This document shows, piece after piece, positions 23,170-35,119 of a DNA stretch of 64,000 nucleotides. Under the pieces are notes generated by a model. It ran no database searches, was not told where the DNA came from, and worked only from the letters and a program-made list of their open reading frames with translations. The stretch's first letter is position 1. The number at the start of each line of letters is the position of its first letter. The translations under genes were made by a program, and so were the position numbers. The stretch is from Sialis fuliginosa (taxonomy: Eukaryota > Arthropoda > Insecta > Megaloptera > Sialidae): NCBI GenBank assembly GCA_961205875.1, contig OY540822.1, positions 7,876,501-7,940,500 of the forward strand. The letters are read 5' to 3'.

Positions 23170-25600
23170 TATAATAATAATGTGTACTTCTATTTTCAAT
23201 GAAATTGAACCGGGGGCTAAAATATTAAAACAATGGGAAACAAATAGAATAAAAAACTTCGTTGTATTTGATTTAATTCGTACTGTAATTTAATTATACG
23301 AAATACCATAAATTATAGGTTTAAGTCCCTGATTTAAACTGTTTATGTTATTATAAAAAAATCTGAAAGTAAATAATTATCACGAACGGTTTTTTACAAC
23401 AAGTTTAATTATCGCATGAGTTTCGAGGACTTACTATAGACGTAAATCAAGAATATCTATATATAATCTCTGCAATAGTGATGCAGAATTCTTGAAAACA
23501 TACGGATTAAAAATATAAAAATGCATACAAAACATATATATCATAAATATATCCAAAAGTGTGTGAACAACTGTAAAATGAGAAAAAGATAGTAATACAA
23601 GTGCTATAAAATATTTAATATGCATTCACCGACACCTACACTGAAAACCTTTTATCATTGTCCGGCAAATGAGCTCTCAGTCACTCTGTCTTCGTCTTTT
23701 TAATTTTATTTCCAACCAGACAACGCATATGTTATTTTCTGGCCGTTTTTCATCAAAGGGCGTTGGGATTTTCCAAGAAAATTTATACAATCTGTAGAGG
23801 GTATTGTAAAAAGATAGTTTACATACAAAATACTCCGAACTTTACTACAGTCAAGTGTTTTTAATTAATTATTACTAACAGAAGGTATCGGACATTCTTC
23901 AACCCGATAGCGACAGAAATCTGGTTATATATCTGCATTATTTTCTCTAGACACTCAAGTCATATACATATGAACATGCACACACACATTTATATAATAT
24001 AATGAATATGGGTATAAATACATTGCCTACAAACATTGTGCCGTTCCGGAGCAAAGCGACTAACTATATTTTTTCAGGCCCGACGACAAAAATAATGAGG
24101 CTCGTTACTTTCGTCAAGTCCCCCTGTCACCAGGCCTGTGTCTATTTACAAAAATAACAAATTATTTAGATAGACCTAATAATTTTTTCAGCATTGTTCA
24201 TATTCTTATATGAAAATTTTAAAATCAAAATCTTATTATTTCTTATGTATATTTTTCTGTCTTTCATGTATATATCATGGTTCATTCAAGTTAGAGGTTT
24301 TTGATAGAATATTTCTTTGATATATCACATATAGTGCCTATACATATGTATGGAAATAAGGTACATCTACTTCAAAATGATTATTTATTTATTTTTCGAC
24401 TGTATTGATTTTGTTTTTATAAAAAATATCATGTAGATAAAAAATATTAATGCTTCAAAGGTTCATGAAATACTTTACTTGTTTGATCATAGTAATGAGG
24501 GCTAACATAAGGGCATTACTAAAATATCCCGCAGAGGAAGCTTATTTTTGTATATATTTGTACAATTTAAATTGACGTAAGATTATATTATGCGTAAAGA
24601 ACCTTTTTTTTGTTAAAGACAATTTTTATATATGTAGATCTGATTGACGTTAAGATATAATGCTTAGTTACCTGATCTAAGAATATCAAAATTATTATTT
24701 CTCTTATATTTTAAGAACTGTGAAGGAGGAGGGGGTAAATGAGACTTATTTTTCAAAATATAAGAGAAATCTAGTAAAGGCTATACAAATGTTGGGTGTA
24801 AAAGGCAATTTAAGAGATAATAATAAACATTTGATGGAATTTATTCTAACTACTAAAATCAAAATTTAAACCATCCCTAAAATCGACTCTAACCCTAATC
24901 CTATGAATATAAAAGAAAATTATCCAATTAACAAGAAATATATTGAAGAAGAAACAGATAGAGAAAAAAAACCGGATTAAAATTGCGTCAAAAACTAATT
25001 TTCATTTTTTTCCCCAATTGAAAAATCTTAACCATCGATTAAATAGCTATTTCATTATTATTTTTTTAGCATAAATTTCTCTGCAAAGAAGATTTATATA
25101 TAAATGATAAAATCCATGAATTTTTAAACAAAAAATACACAGGTCTTATTAAAATAATTATGCATATACATTATTATACATACATAATTAATAACAGCTA
25201 AATTTACGACATTTTAATTTTAATGAAAACATTTTCTGTTACAGAGATTTTTCTTAATTTTAATTTAATTAATATGACAGGGAAAAAGATAATTTACTAA
25301 TTTTTTATGAAAGATTTAAAAGTTGATATTTTCTACCATAAAAATATAATATAAGACATAATATATTTTCATTAGTACGCAAACTACTTCAAAGTATGTT
25401 AAAAAATTGTATATTAGAAATTATTAACTATTTAATTATATATTTATTTCCTTTTTACATTGAATTTTTCATTTTATTCTTCATTATATTTTTTAATAAA
25501 AAATTGTAGGTATATGGAAACATATATGAAGTCTTAATAAGGACTAAATTACTATCTTCATCTAGTATAAAATGTTTTTCGAATGATGTAATCGATTTGA
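23170..25600. other. No gene supported
   Basis: A GC-richer patch at 24040-24140 carries short open frames on both strands next to splice-like signals, but neither is convincing. The rest is A/T-rich. Confidence 0.4.
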
Positions 25601-25616
25601 GTTCTGAACAGTTGAT

Positions 25617-25815
25617 CGATTCCTGTAGTGAACTTCAACTCATCATACAAATATCAACTAAAATACAAGAAAATAAGACGTAGAGGTATTATAGTTTTAT
25701 AATTGAGAGTATTGGTTAAAATGTTTATTATTAACTGAAAACACAGATTTGCATTAATTTACTCATAAAGTAAGGGAAAATCTGCTTCCCCTGCTTCCAT
25801 GGACGCTTCTGCTGT
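25617..25815 (-). repeat. Fragment of the 53866-type hAT element
   Basis: Reverse-complement match to 53885-54125, including TACAAGAAAATAAGACGTAG and GCTTCCATGGACG. Terminal repeats are missing. Confidence 0.7.
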
Positions 25816-26440
25816 TTTGTTTTTTTCGGTCTAACCTAATCGGCATTATAGTTACTATAATCAATTTAAATTATTTTTGTCTCTCTATCTGTTCCGACTT
25901 TAGGGACCTTTCCGGTGTAAATTTTTTTGATAATCTTTTTTTTGCATTATTGAAAAATATGGACTTATATGCTGTTACATTTTGGTCGTGACATTTGAAT
26001 TGTTCCGGTCGACAGAGGCTAGAGTCAACGTTTCTACCAGTGTAGGACTCGATTCGTCTAAAACCTAAGAATTAGTTGCAATGTATGGTTATGGAAATAC
26101 AAACAGGTAAAGTTACGAATAAATTCTAGTTTATTAAAAGTATGTTGCGATTATTTTCTTATACTTAAGAAAGGGTACAAGAAACAGTTTAAGAAGCACT
26201 CGTACGTAAGTATACACTTCACACACATGTCCACATAAGTATATGTATTTTTGAAAGCTTGTTTAAATATCACGTAATGTATTTTGCTAATGATTACATT
26301 TATTCCTAGTTTTTAAAAACATACATACGAGTATTTGAAAAACATTTAATATTTATTTAAAAGTGTTGAGCGGGTTATAACAAAACCACGGTGTATTATA
26401 GTTGGTAAATTATATTGTAATAAATTTAATAAATTAATAT

Positions 26441-26716
26441 CTGGTATTAGCTAGCAAGTACTTTCAAATGAGGTTTTTAACCTATCTGACAGTTCTCCTT
26501 TAGTTTCATGAAATGTTTGACAAGTTTCGCGCACGCGTGGTATGTAAACACCAACGGTATTAAAACAGTGGCGATATTATGAAAATTATTTTGTACGGTC
26601 AGAGTCACTGCTCTAAATTTCATAGCTAATCCATAGATACTATCACAAAATTTATACCCCATTTGAAAGTGCTTGCTAGCTAGCAAATTTGCTAGCTCCT
26701 TTATAATACCGGACAT
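26441..26716 (-). mobile_element. CCGGTAT-family MITE copy 2
   Basis: The intact right terminus ends TCCTTTATAATACCGGACAT; the left end has a small deletion (CTGGTATTAGCTAGCAAG). A minus-strand frame from 26716 to 26477 shares LTVQNNFHNI and TVLIPLVFTY with the copy at 13654. Confidence 0.7.
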
Positions 26717-27227
26717 AAATGAAACAAAAGAATTAAAAGCTAAATAATGTATTATATCGATTTAAATAGGAACTAACATAATTATTATTTGTATAGAAAA
26801 TAAAAATTATTTTTAATTATATTTTAATTACTGTATGTGGTATTATATACAAACATATATTCGCATAGTAGATTGTTTTCTGTTTACTGAAAGCAAAGAA
26901 AGGAGCGCCTAACGACTATTGTATACACATACAGTGTGTTACTAATAAATATGTTTTCCTATTTCGTTCAAATAACTGTATATTCCATAGCTGGGAACAA
27001 ACTGTACTGGAAATTAGATCCGGAGTATTTACTGAGAACTTTTATTTTTTAACAGCATAAATATTTATAGGGGCATTATTATTTTATGCATATTCAGGGG
27101 TTGGTAAATTTACCCTTATCAGGTTCTGAGTTATAAATATACTGCAATTTCTTTATTTGATAATTGACTTAATTTGATTGTCTCGTATTCAGTATTATAC
27201 CAATTTGATCTTATTAAACTCTTTCTG

Positions 27228-27400
27228 CGAGGTATCAAATCTTTATGATTTGGATTTTATTTAGGATACAAAGTAGCTTCCTCAGTATGCAAGCTATCTT
27301 CCTACCAAATGTTGTCAAAATCGGTTCAGCAGTTTAGCCGTGAAAAGGTTACAAACAGACAGATAGACAGACAGACTAACCGCGTTACTATTTAATGTTA
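27228..27400 (+). repeat. 3' part of the widespread insect interspersed repeat
   Basis: Contains GATACAAAGTAGCTTCCTCA, ATGCAAGCTATCTTCCTACC and AAAATCGGTTCAGCAGTTTA, then a GACAGACAGAC run. The 5' half of the same family is at 52418-52640. Confidence 0.65.
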
Positions 27401-27670
27401 TCAGATAGTTGTAATAATATTTCTATTATCTGTAAGATTTAAGATTTTTTCTAAACTATACTATAATCTCTCTTAAAATAATATAAACCTCTTTTGCAAG
27501 AAGTTATCAGGTCCCAAATGTATAACTTTAAGGAGGTTGCACTAAAATTCAAACACAATAATAAATGTCGATCAAATGTTTGAGTCATTATAATTAAATA
27601 TGGGTAGGGGAGACTGATGTCGGTTAAAACATTTAAAAAAAGCACCTGTTGTAAATAACATATTCACAAC

Positions 27671-28029
27671 TAGGGCTTCGAACCGGAACTGAACCGAAAA
27701 CCGTTATTTTTTGCCGGAACGAAAACCGGAACAGAACCGAAATAAAAATATCGGTTTTAACGGTTCAGTACATGTTAAAATACTCGCGTTAACATGATCT
27801 TATTTCCAACTTCAATTGTCGTTCGGACTATCATACAAGTACCATAAAATATTCTAAATTATAGTACAAAATTTTTTTTTAATATAAATAATTTTTTTTG
27901 AATTAACCACACGGAGCTGAACCGAAAACCGGAAAAACCGTTATTTTTTGCGGAACCGAACCGAAATATATTTTTTTACTCGAACCAGAACGAAAACCGA
28001 AACGAAAAAAATAACGGTTCGAAGCCCTG
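27671..28029. mobile_element. hAT-type MITE (CAGGGCTTCGAACCG family), 359 bp, TSD ttcacaac
   Basis: The left end TAGGGCTTCGAACCGGAACT (first base changed) is the inverse of the right end CGGTTCGAAGCCCTG. The flanking 8-mers 27663-27670 and 28030-28037 are both ttcacaac. Dense in AACCGAAA/GGAAC repeats. A related copy is at 61074. Confidence 0.88.
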
Positions 28030-28037
28030 TTCACAAC

Positions 28038-29201
28038 TACATTTTTTGTATTTCAATTAACTGACACCAACACATGTATTCGTACGTAGAACCATACGAG
28101 AATTCTGAGAATAATATCGCATTTAAAATATTAGGTACCTCTGATTTAATCTACATCTACGAGGTTGTATCTATGATATACATAACACAGAAATATCTGC
28201 ATAATTATGAAGAAAATATCAGATCATCTTTACTATCAACTACTACATTTCAAGGTGTCTTCACACTACGCTAGTAACTCGAACGAGTGACTAAACTAAA
28301 CTGGTTTGTTTTGGTGTAGCTATTGAAGTATTCTTCGGAAAATAAACCAATTCGCGGAAATTCTCTTTTTCATTTACTTTATTTAAAGCAGCAATTCTAA
28401 AACAGAATACTATATTAAATATTATATATTAAATGTAATATGACTAAAAAAAACTAATTAGTTAATTAAATCTATTCATAAAATTCGCCCTTTCAATATT
28501 CTGTAATTACTGTTTGCCGACATTTTTGTTGCAAGTTGATTCGAATGTCCATTTATATTTAGTCTATCTTGAACTTTTAGATTTCTTCATTTACTAAAAG
28601 TAGTTCAACGTTTTGCAGTATGTATACTGTTCTTATAATATTTGATTAACTGGTTAAACCCATAGAGATATTATACATAGAGAAGGTATAGTAACCGAAA
28701 AAGTAAATATTTCATAATAAAAAAAAAGAACGTGAATGAATTTATTTTTGTTAAATCTCCCATATGTAGAATAAGACAAAGAGACAACCACTCACAAATT
28801 TGCTTTCTCTTATTATTTAAACGTCGCTATACGTTAATTATCTCTATGAAATAGTTTTTTCTCTACCCATTATCCAGTACATTTATAATTTTCATTTGTT
28901 CCGGACATGTTTCTTTGAAATTAGTCTTCTATTTCAGTACATACATAAATATTTATCTTCTTCAACCGCTCCGGAAGGAGGAGGGGGGGGGATTTTCATC
29001 TCGGCGTACAGCCTTAGTAAAAAGCAATAAATATTTGTTTTGTTAACTAATTAATTTTAATCTATAGATATCTGAAAATCGGACAAGAATTACATATCGT
29101 CGATGCATACATTTCAAAAATCCTCATTTTTCAGGAGAACGATTTTAAAATATCGTTGTACATTTTGAAGTTACAAAACGATTATTTTATGAAATATCTT
29201 T
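28038..29201. other. No gene recognised
   Basis: A/T-rich sequence with an old repeat fragment near 28305-28365 and a G-run (GGAGGAGGGGGGGGG) near 28976-28990. Confidence 0.45.
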
Positions 29202-29350
29202 ATATACACCTTAACCACAAAAAACAATGTCACTCGACACGTGTTTCGACTTCACAAGAAGTCCTCATCAGGAGCCTAACAGTTCCAGACTGGACTGTTA
29301 AGTCGAAACACGTGTCGAGTGACATTGTTTTTTGTGGTTAAGGTGTATAT
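29202..29350. mobile_element. Foldback with perfect 51-bp arms, Penelope-type remnant
   Basis: 29202-29252 and 29300-29350 are exact inverse copies. Each arm carries GTCGAAACACGTGTCGAGTG in one orientation or the other. The 47-bp spacer completes a hammerhead-like motif on the minus strand. Such motifs with short or palindromic helix III are known from Penelope-like retroelements; no reverse transcriptase is present here. Confidence 0.7.
29225..29285 (-). ncRNA. Hammerhead ribozyme-like motif
   Basis: On the minus strand, CUGAUGA (29271-29265) is followed by a stem II GACUUC-UUGU-GAAGUC, then GAAA, a palindromic CACGUG and the cleavage triplet GUC. CUC before the core can pair with GAG after the cleavage site to start stem I. 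One extra G lies between CUGAUGA and stem II, so the copy may be impaired. The self-complementary CACGUG suggests activity as a dimer. Self-cleavage is inferred, not shown. Confidence 0.6.
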
Positions 29351-29357
29351 TTTTAGT

Positions 29358-30100
29358 TTAAGGGGCTATGCTAGTTTATCGGCCAAAAAAAAAAGGTGTT
29401 TTTCACGAATTTTTTTCCAGCAATCTATGACAGATATCGTTCTAAATCTTTTTGGGTTTAATAAATGCACTATTGAAGTACACAAAATTTTTTTTAAAAT
29501 TAATTTTACTATACATATATGTGTATAATGCAGCCATGTATGCAGGTATGAAAAAAAAACAGGTGCGCAGTGTCCTAGTGTTTTAGCAGGAACGAAACAC
29601 CTGAAACACAAAACAAGATATGCCTTTTATTCAGTAGGTGGTTGGCTATGGCCTGAACTAGAATTTTAATTTTTGGGGCAAAAATAACAAAATGGCGGCT
29701 GTTTGAACAAACGGAATCGAAAAAGACCCTTTTTTTCTTGGTTTTTCCTTGTAAAAAAAATAGAAAAAAATTGAATTTTGACATAATCCTAGTTCCAGCC
29801 ATGCCTATATATGTAAAAATGGTTAAAATTTCAGACCGATCGACCGAGTAGTTTTCGAGAAATCATTGGGACAGTATCGAAAAACATCATTTCGAGAAAA
29901 ACGTGTTTAAAGTTTTTTTTTTTTGAAATTGTTATAAAATTGATACTTACAACTAATCAGTAAAGTAGGAGAAAGTATACTTAGAAGGCTCAGATCACTC
30001 TAAAATTTTAACACAATATTTTCGAAGGTATTTACTTTCGAAAAATGAAAAAAAAAATCGATTTTTTGAAATGCATAAACTAGCATAACTAGCCCCTTAA
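29358..30100. mobile_element. TTAA-ended inverted-repeat element, 743 bp
   Basis: Starts TTAAGGGGCTATGCTAGTTTA and ends in the inverse with a 3-base insertion (ACTAGCATAACTAGCCCCTTAA). TTAA ends suggest piggyBac-type insertion, though the internal GGGG is not the usual piggyBac terminus. Poly-A runs and no transposase inside. Confidence 0.65.
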
Positions 30101-30442
30101 AAACTGTTCATCAAGAAAAAAGTAAATTAATTCTAGTTTTATGATTGTTTAGAATAGCATATATTCAAATTAATGTACTAAGGAATAACTAGTTTTAATG
30201 ATCAAAATATTATGTTTTTTCAGGGTCGTACTTTACATCAAAATAGACCCCCTTTCCAAAAAAATAAATAAATATATATTAAGCTTAAAAAAGAGATTAC
30301 TGAATATATCAAAAACGAAATATTTACCTATGATTTGAATTTTAGGAGGCTAACCTTGGATTACATAAAGCAAAATTAGTCACGATTAGTTAATCAGTTG
30401 TTTTAAAATCATTATTACGTCAATTCTAAAAAACAATCACGG

Positions 30443-30519
30443 TTAACACAATATTTTCGAAGGTATTTACTTTCGAAAAATCGATTTTTTGAAATGCATA
30501 AACTAGCATAGCCCCTTAA
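30443..30519 (+). repeat. Truncated right end of the 29358 element
   Basis: TTAACACAATATTTTCGAAG through GCATAGCCCCTTAA repeats 30009-30100 of the neighbouring element with a few changes, 343 bp downstream of it. Confidence 0.65.
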
Positions 30520-30539
30520 GTGATATTGTTTTTTACTAG

Positions 30540-31075
30540 GGTTGCATACCGAGACGAGAGTGCTTCTAAAATCCAGAAAGTCGAGAGTGGGTTTATAGCG
30601 ACTAGTATAGCGTTCGCGGGTCGGTTCTCTTGTATTACTCACAAGCACAACAGACACTGGCCCCCTGCCCCCTCTCATTTACACACTGCCCCTCTAACTG
30701 GTCGGGAGCACGCCACAAGTCAAACCCACGTGGGCGAACAAATCTCACCCATGTGGTATAGTGAAGAAGTGTTATCGTGGACCAGAAATGACATATCTTT
30801 CTGGTCTTGTGGATGTGCATCGTATCTCGGAGGTAATTGTAAAAACATGCACCATATTGAAAGATATATATTAATTGTTTTATCTTAGAACTGTACGAGG
30901 AATTTTTCTTTGGTGAATTTTAGTTTTGTTATAAAGTGAGTGAAGAGTGGAAATAAAAATATATGTACAATATATGTATCTTGATAAAGTATTTCAAATG
31001 GACAAGATACACATGTTTTTTATTGTACAAAAATAATGGTGGTATTAAGATAATTTAAAAATGTAAAAAAAAGAA
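30540..31075 (+). promoter_or_regulatory. Probable promoter/5' UTR of the NtA-like gene
   Basis: 30540-30840 is much richer in G, C and CpG than the surroundings, without repeats or a credible protein, and lies immediately upstream of a signal-peptide exon in the same orientation. It contains the palindrome CCCACGTGGG (30725-30734), an E-box. The 122-codon frame across it has no family features. The promoter role is inferred from position and composition. Confidence 0.4.
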
Positions 31076-31544
31076 ATGAAAATGTATTTTATAATAAAAT
31101 ACGTAATAATCCTGTTGATGATTTTGTTGAATTCAGGAGAAATAGAATTAAAGAAAACGTTTAAAAAGAAAAATTGTGTACATGAAACAGCAAAAATAAA
31201 TAATTCAAGTGAATTTTTAAATCTAGTCGACTTTTCGGATTGTATTTTCACGGGAAAAGTGAAACACTTGGTTGAATCAACGGACGTTAGTTTCGTAACA
31301 CAGAACAAGCGATTTTTTAAAGGGCTCAGTTTTGTCGAATGTTTCAACGTGTCTTTAAAAGTAAGTGAAAATGATTGTGCTGTAAAGGTGAGAGTGAATG
31401 ATAGTGCCATTTTCTTTGGGAAATACCTGCATGGAAAACGATTTCCAAACGAGAACGAACTCTGCAATCATTATATTCAGTTACTCACGTATCCTCTTCA
31501 TCTTTCTGTACATAATCTAAATAAAATCAGCAGCGCGCTTAAAG
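31076..31544 (+). CDS. First coding exon of a secreted protein with agrin-NtA-like domain
   Basis: ATG at 31076 (a second at 31082) opens a frame whose first ~20 residues are a hydrophobic signal peptide (YFIIKYVIILLMILLNSG). The rest resembles the agrin N-terminal OB-fold domain in order: a first Cys, SDCIFTGKVKHL (strand with the T-G pair), KRFFKG, a Cys-containing strand, NDSAIFFGKYL and, at the end, PLHLSVHNLNKI. The exon ends after 156 codons plus one base at a strong donor (TTAAAG/GTAAGG); the frame beyond is intron. Kazal/EGF/laminin-G exons expected of agrin are not seen in the following 32 kb, so either introns are long or this is another NtA-type protein. Domain assignment is by eye. 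Confidence 0.55.
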
Positions 31545-31920
31545 GTAAGGATATTTTTCAATTTTATTTTATTTTAACGTTGCTTCGTTCAACACGATCA
31601 TTCGTGGTGATCTAAAATGCCATTTTATCCCGAATTTTGTAAATAACGTATTTACACAGTTCAAAATGATTTTTTTTATTTACAAGGATTCTTATTTATC
31701 AACAAATATCTACCGTCTTATCAATTTTACAGGTTCTAGGCTATACAAATTTTATGGCTCCTTTTATTCTTGATTCTCACTTTTGCATCAGCATTATTAC
31801 GGTTTAAATGTTCATTTATACATATATACATATATATTTATTTAAAAGTATTTATTTTTTAGAGGTTTGGTCATTGGTTTATTTAAAAAAATATAAACAT
31901 ATTTCTTTAAAATATTATAT

Positions 31921-31960
31921 TTCAGACGGTTCGACCATTGTTAGTCTTCATCAGTGTCTA
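31921..31960 (-). ncRNA. Decayed hammerhead-like motif
   Basis: Minus strand: CUGAUGA (31954-31948), then A-GAC-loop-GUC, then GAAC in place of GAAA, then CGUC. It has the same layout as the motif at 29225-29285, but a core A is changed and stem III is nearly absent. Probably a remnant of another Penelope-like insertion. Confidence 0.35.
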
Positions 31961-34912
31961 AAAAATTATTATAAAATATAGACATGTTTTACAATATTTG
32001 ACATTATAAAAAGTTATCTTTAAAAAATGCAGTTACATATAAAACCAAATTTAAAACTATTTTCAGCTTAAATATCTAAACAATCCCTATTCAATCAATT
32101 ATAAATATAATCTAAAATAAAGTTAGTTTCACTTTTGTAACCAGATGGTTATGCCATGTAATATATGTTATATTTCAATGCCCCCCCCCCCCCCTCTAAT
32201 AATCTTTGTTACGCTACTGATTTCAACCAACAAGAAAAATTCCATTATAAAATTCAATTATTTTCTATAAGTAAATTTAACACAGCAGGAAAAATCTATT
32301 TTGAAGCAGTTTTCAATGAAATAGCTAAAATTATTATAATACGTAATCTATTTCGTTTAAAATACAATATAAAATAAGTCTAAATCATATTTAATTAAAT
32401 TATATAAAATTGTCTTTATATTTTGGTCCAACACTGACTTATTTCCTTAATAATATTAATATACTTTCTCATTAATATTGATAAATTTAACGATTATAAT
32501 ATGTATAAATAATTTCAAAGTAATCTTACTGACTATCTTATAATTTATAACTATATTATTTTAACAACTATATTATACTAATAGAAATAAAATGAACATG
32601 TCAATATTTCAAATTTATAGTTCCTCGTTATTAATATTCAGTAATTACAAGCAATAATATAAACAATAACTCATGGTCCAAAACATCCCTTATAAAAACT
32701 TATTCACATTATTGTATGTTAATGCACAAAGGCCTGGAGAAAAAATAAACATAAAGGTTATAATTTATTACGTTTTGTGAGACACTCTCTGTATATTGGT
32801 GTCCATTATTATCAGATCTTTTGTATCTACTGTTAAAATAGGTAAATCTTTCAGAACAATGGACAATTTTGTCGCTTTCTTCAGTAGGTACAATATTAGA
32901 TTTTCTTTTCATCGTAAATGTAATTGAAAAATAAACAGTTTTTTGATTTATAACTTATTTTTTTCTTTTCTCCAAGTATATGTGTTATTTATCTAAATTA
33001 TTACCTATATAAATGAGGAGCTCAGGATTAAAAGAAAACCTTTTCATTTTCAACCGAGAAATGTTTTTTTAATATCTCCTTATAATTTTTCATTCGAAAT
33101 TTTGAATCAACAATTATTAATAAGTTCAAAATAATCCTTCCTCAGAATGCTACCTGTCTCTCTGCCAAGTTTCAACAAGATCGGTACAGTAAAACGGTAA
33201 CAGACAGACAAACAAACATACTTTAATATTTATAATATTAGTATAGATAATATCGTTATGATTCCATAAAAAAAAAACACAATTTCAATTTTACATTGTC
33301 CGTCAAGTTAAATTTTATAGTTTACCCAAAAATTACCGAAAAATCACCTATATTTTAATTCAATAATATACATAAAAAAAATATGGTTGGAAATTGGAAA
33401 TCTCCCTTTTTGATCCTAGAATGATAAATGTTTTTCCAATTTAGTGACTAATGAAAATGTCTAAAAAGTATTTAATTAAAAAAACGACGGCCTTTAACGT
33501 CTTATATAAGAAAAAGCAGGATTTTAATTTAGACATATGTTTTTATTGTTAATTTCTATTTATAGATCACTACTATAAAATTTATTTATATTTGACTGCT
33601 ATAGTAGCTCTTAATTTGATTTTAAAATATTGTACGTATTTTTAGTAAATTTATTCTACTAATGTAAACAAAATTTACATAAGTGTGTTTTTTATAAAGA
33701 TAAAAAAAGATCGTTCTCTGTTGAAATTTATAAACTGTGAAAACAAATAAACCACATATTAAATACAAATCTTCTGTCGTTGTTTGTTTAGTATATTTAA
33801 ATAATGGTTAGAAAAAGAGAGATGCATCAAATAACAAGTTAATATTTTTTTTAAATTAAGAAAAGAAACAGATGTTTTCATATATACGTGTTAATTTTAA
33901 ATAATGTTTCTTTTCAACATACTTAAAAATTTATTATATACATCTTCACCTATTTATGTACAATATAAATTATAAATTATTTAAAAATAAATATGGCTTT
34001 AAACGAAATTTGTTTCACATATCACAAAATTCATTTTTCCTACCATAAACACATAATTGCTGTGTATAGAAATAACTTTTGATTTTTATTTAGCGTATAT
34101 TCATAAAGGCATGAGAAAAAATAAAAATAAAAGGAAAAAAACAAAGAACCGAATATTACCGAACCGTTTCTCCATTCCAGTAATAGGTCAGTGGCCGCAT
34201 AACAATTATGAAAGGGGCTGAAAATCCAAATAAATATTCACTCTATATATAATTTCAAATTATAACTAACTAGCGTTGTTTGCATTTTTATGAACATTAA
34301 TACAGTTTATGAAATCTAATACAAGTTGTACTATATTAAATTGAATCAATTTAACCCTAGTAGGGTTGAAAAATAGAGATACATGTGTATTTTTCTCAAT
34401 AGAACAATATTTTACCTGAAACTATCTTTTATAATATTAGCAGTTATGTATGTAAAGATAAACGTGTAAGTAAAAAATAGTTTAACAACCTTCCCCCCCT
34501 CATAAGTAAGACCCCTAAAATTTCACGTTCGAGCTGGGTCTGAAAAAACTATAGGCTGATCCCGAAATATATTATTTATTTTAAAATATAAACAGATATC
34601 ACTATAAGATACATACATATGTATATATATAGGTATTCTAAAACTAACTTGCTTTAATACCGCTAAAACGTTAATAAAAGTCATATAACTGTCATATAAG
34701 TTTGATGCCATAACTTTCAACTAAAAAAAAAAAAAAAAAACATTTAAGCTTAGAAAGGCAGGATGCGATGTCTTAGGCCCTTAGTTAAAAATCTATTTAC
34801 TATTAATAAGAAAAATCAATGGTTCAAATCAAAAGTTACTAGAAAAAATTTTTCGATTTTTTTAAGTTTCACTAATTTTTCTGACAAAACTGTAAATTTT
34901 CGAGTTAACATA
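31961..34912. other. A/T-rich, probably intronic, no exon found
   Basis: If the NtA-like gene continues rightwards, this lies in its first intron. It contains a C14 run near 32180 and a fragment of the insect interspersed repeat at 33138-33247. No Cys-rich exon is seen. Confidence 0.45.
33138..33247 (+). repeat. Fragment of the insect interspersed repeat (3' end)
   Basis: CCTTCCTCAGAATGCTACCTG, CAAGATCGGTACAGTAAAAC and a CAGACAGACAAACAAAC tail match the 3' part of the family at 27228. Confidence 0.55.
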
Positions 34913-35119
34913 TCAATTATTCATAGATGAGGCGCCACTGGAAACGTTCATAATAGTAATTGCATTGTTGGCTGTCAGGGAACACGGCAATTGTTGGGTG
35001 TTAAAGAGGGGAGGGGGTGAAGTATAACGAGAATTCAGGGAGGCTACAGCGGAGGAAGTAATAAAGGAAGAAGAACAGGTAGTTTCCGATTTCATGCTAG
35101 TCGATTTTTCAAACATCAT
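34913..35119 (-). CDS. Candidate Ser-rich ORF, possible first exon
   Basis: A 68-codon minus-strand frame starts MMFEKSTSMKSE and is rich in Ser, Thr and Asn (TCSSSFITSS, YTSPPPLFNTQQ). GC content and codon variety are well above the surroundings, as in coding DNA. It ends at TGA (34913). No strong splice donor was seen inside, so it is either a small single-exon gene or an N-terminal exon with a weak donor. The composition recalls disordered N-termini of transcription factors; no domain is visible. Confidence 0.35.
   Translation of the reverse strand: MMFEKSTSMKSETTCSSSFITSSAVASLNSRYTSPPPLFNTQQLPCSLTANNAITIMNVSSGASSMNN

Noticed and set aside
24083..24170. Possible short exon after TTTTTTCAG, or a minus-strand terminal exon ending FCRRA
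   Set aside because: Both strands give short frames of equal quality and neither has a partner or recognisable family.
24885..24905. CTCTAACCCTAATCC resembling telomere repeats
   Set aside because: Single occurrence without array; chance in A/T-rich DNA.
29319..29802. Frames of 69-81 codons on both strands
   Set aside because: All lie within the TTAA-ended element and the hammerhead foldback, with poly-A/T coding.
30520..30888. 122-codon plus-strand frame
   Set aside because: No domain or splice support; the GC-rich block is better explained as promoter/UTR upstream of the NtA-like exon.
31045..31467. 140-codon minus-strand frame
   Set aside because: Lies antisense to the signal-peptide exon and has no family features; shadow frame.
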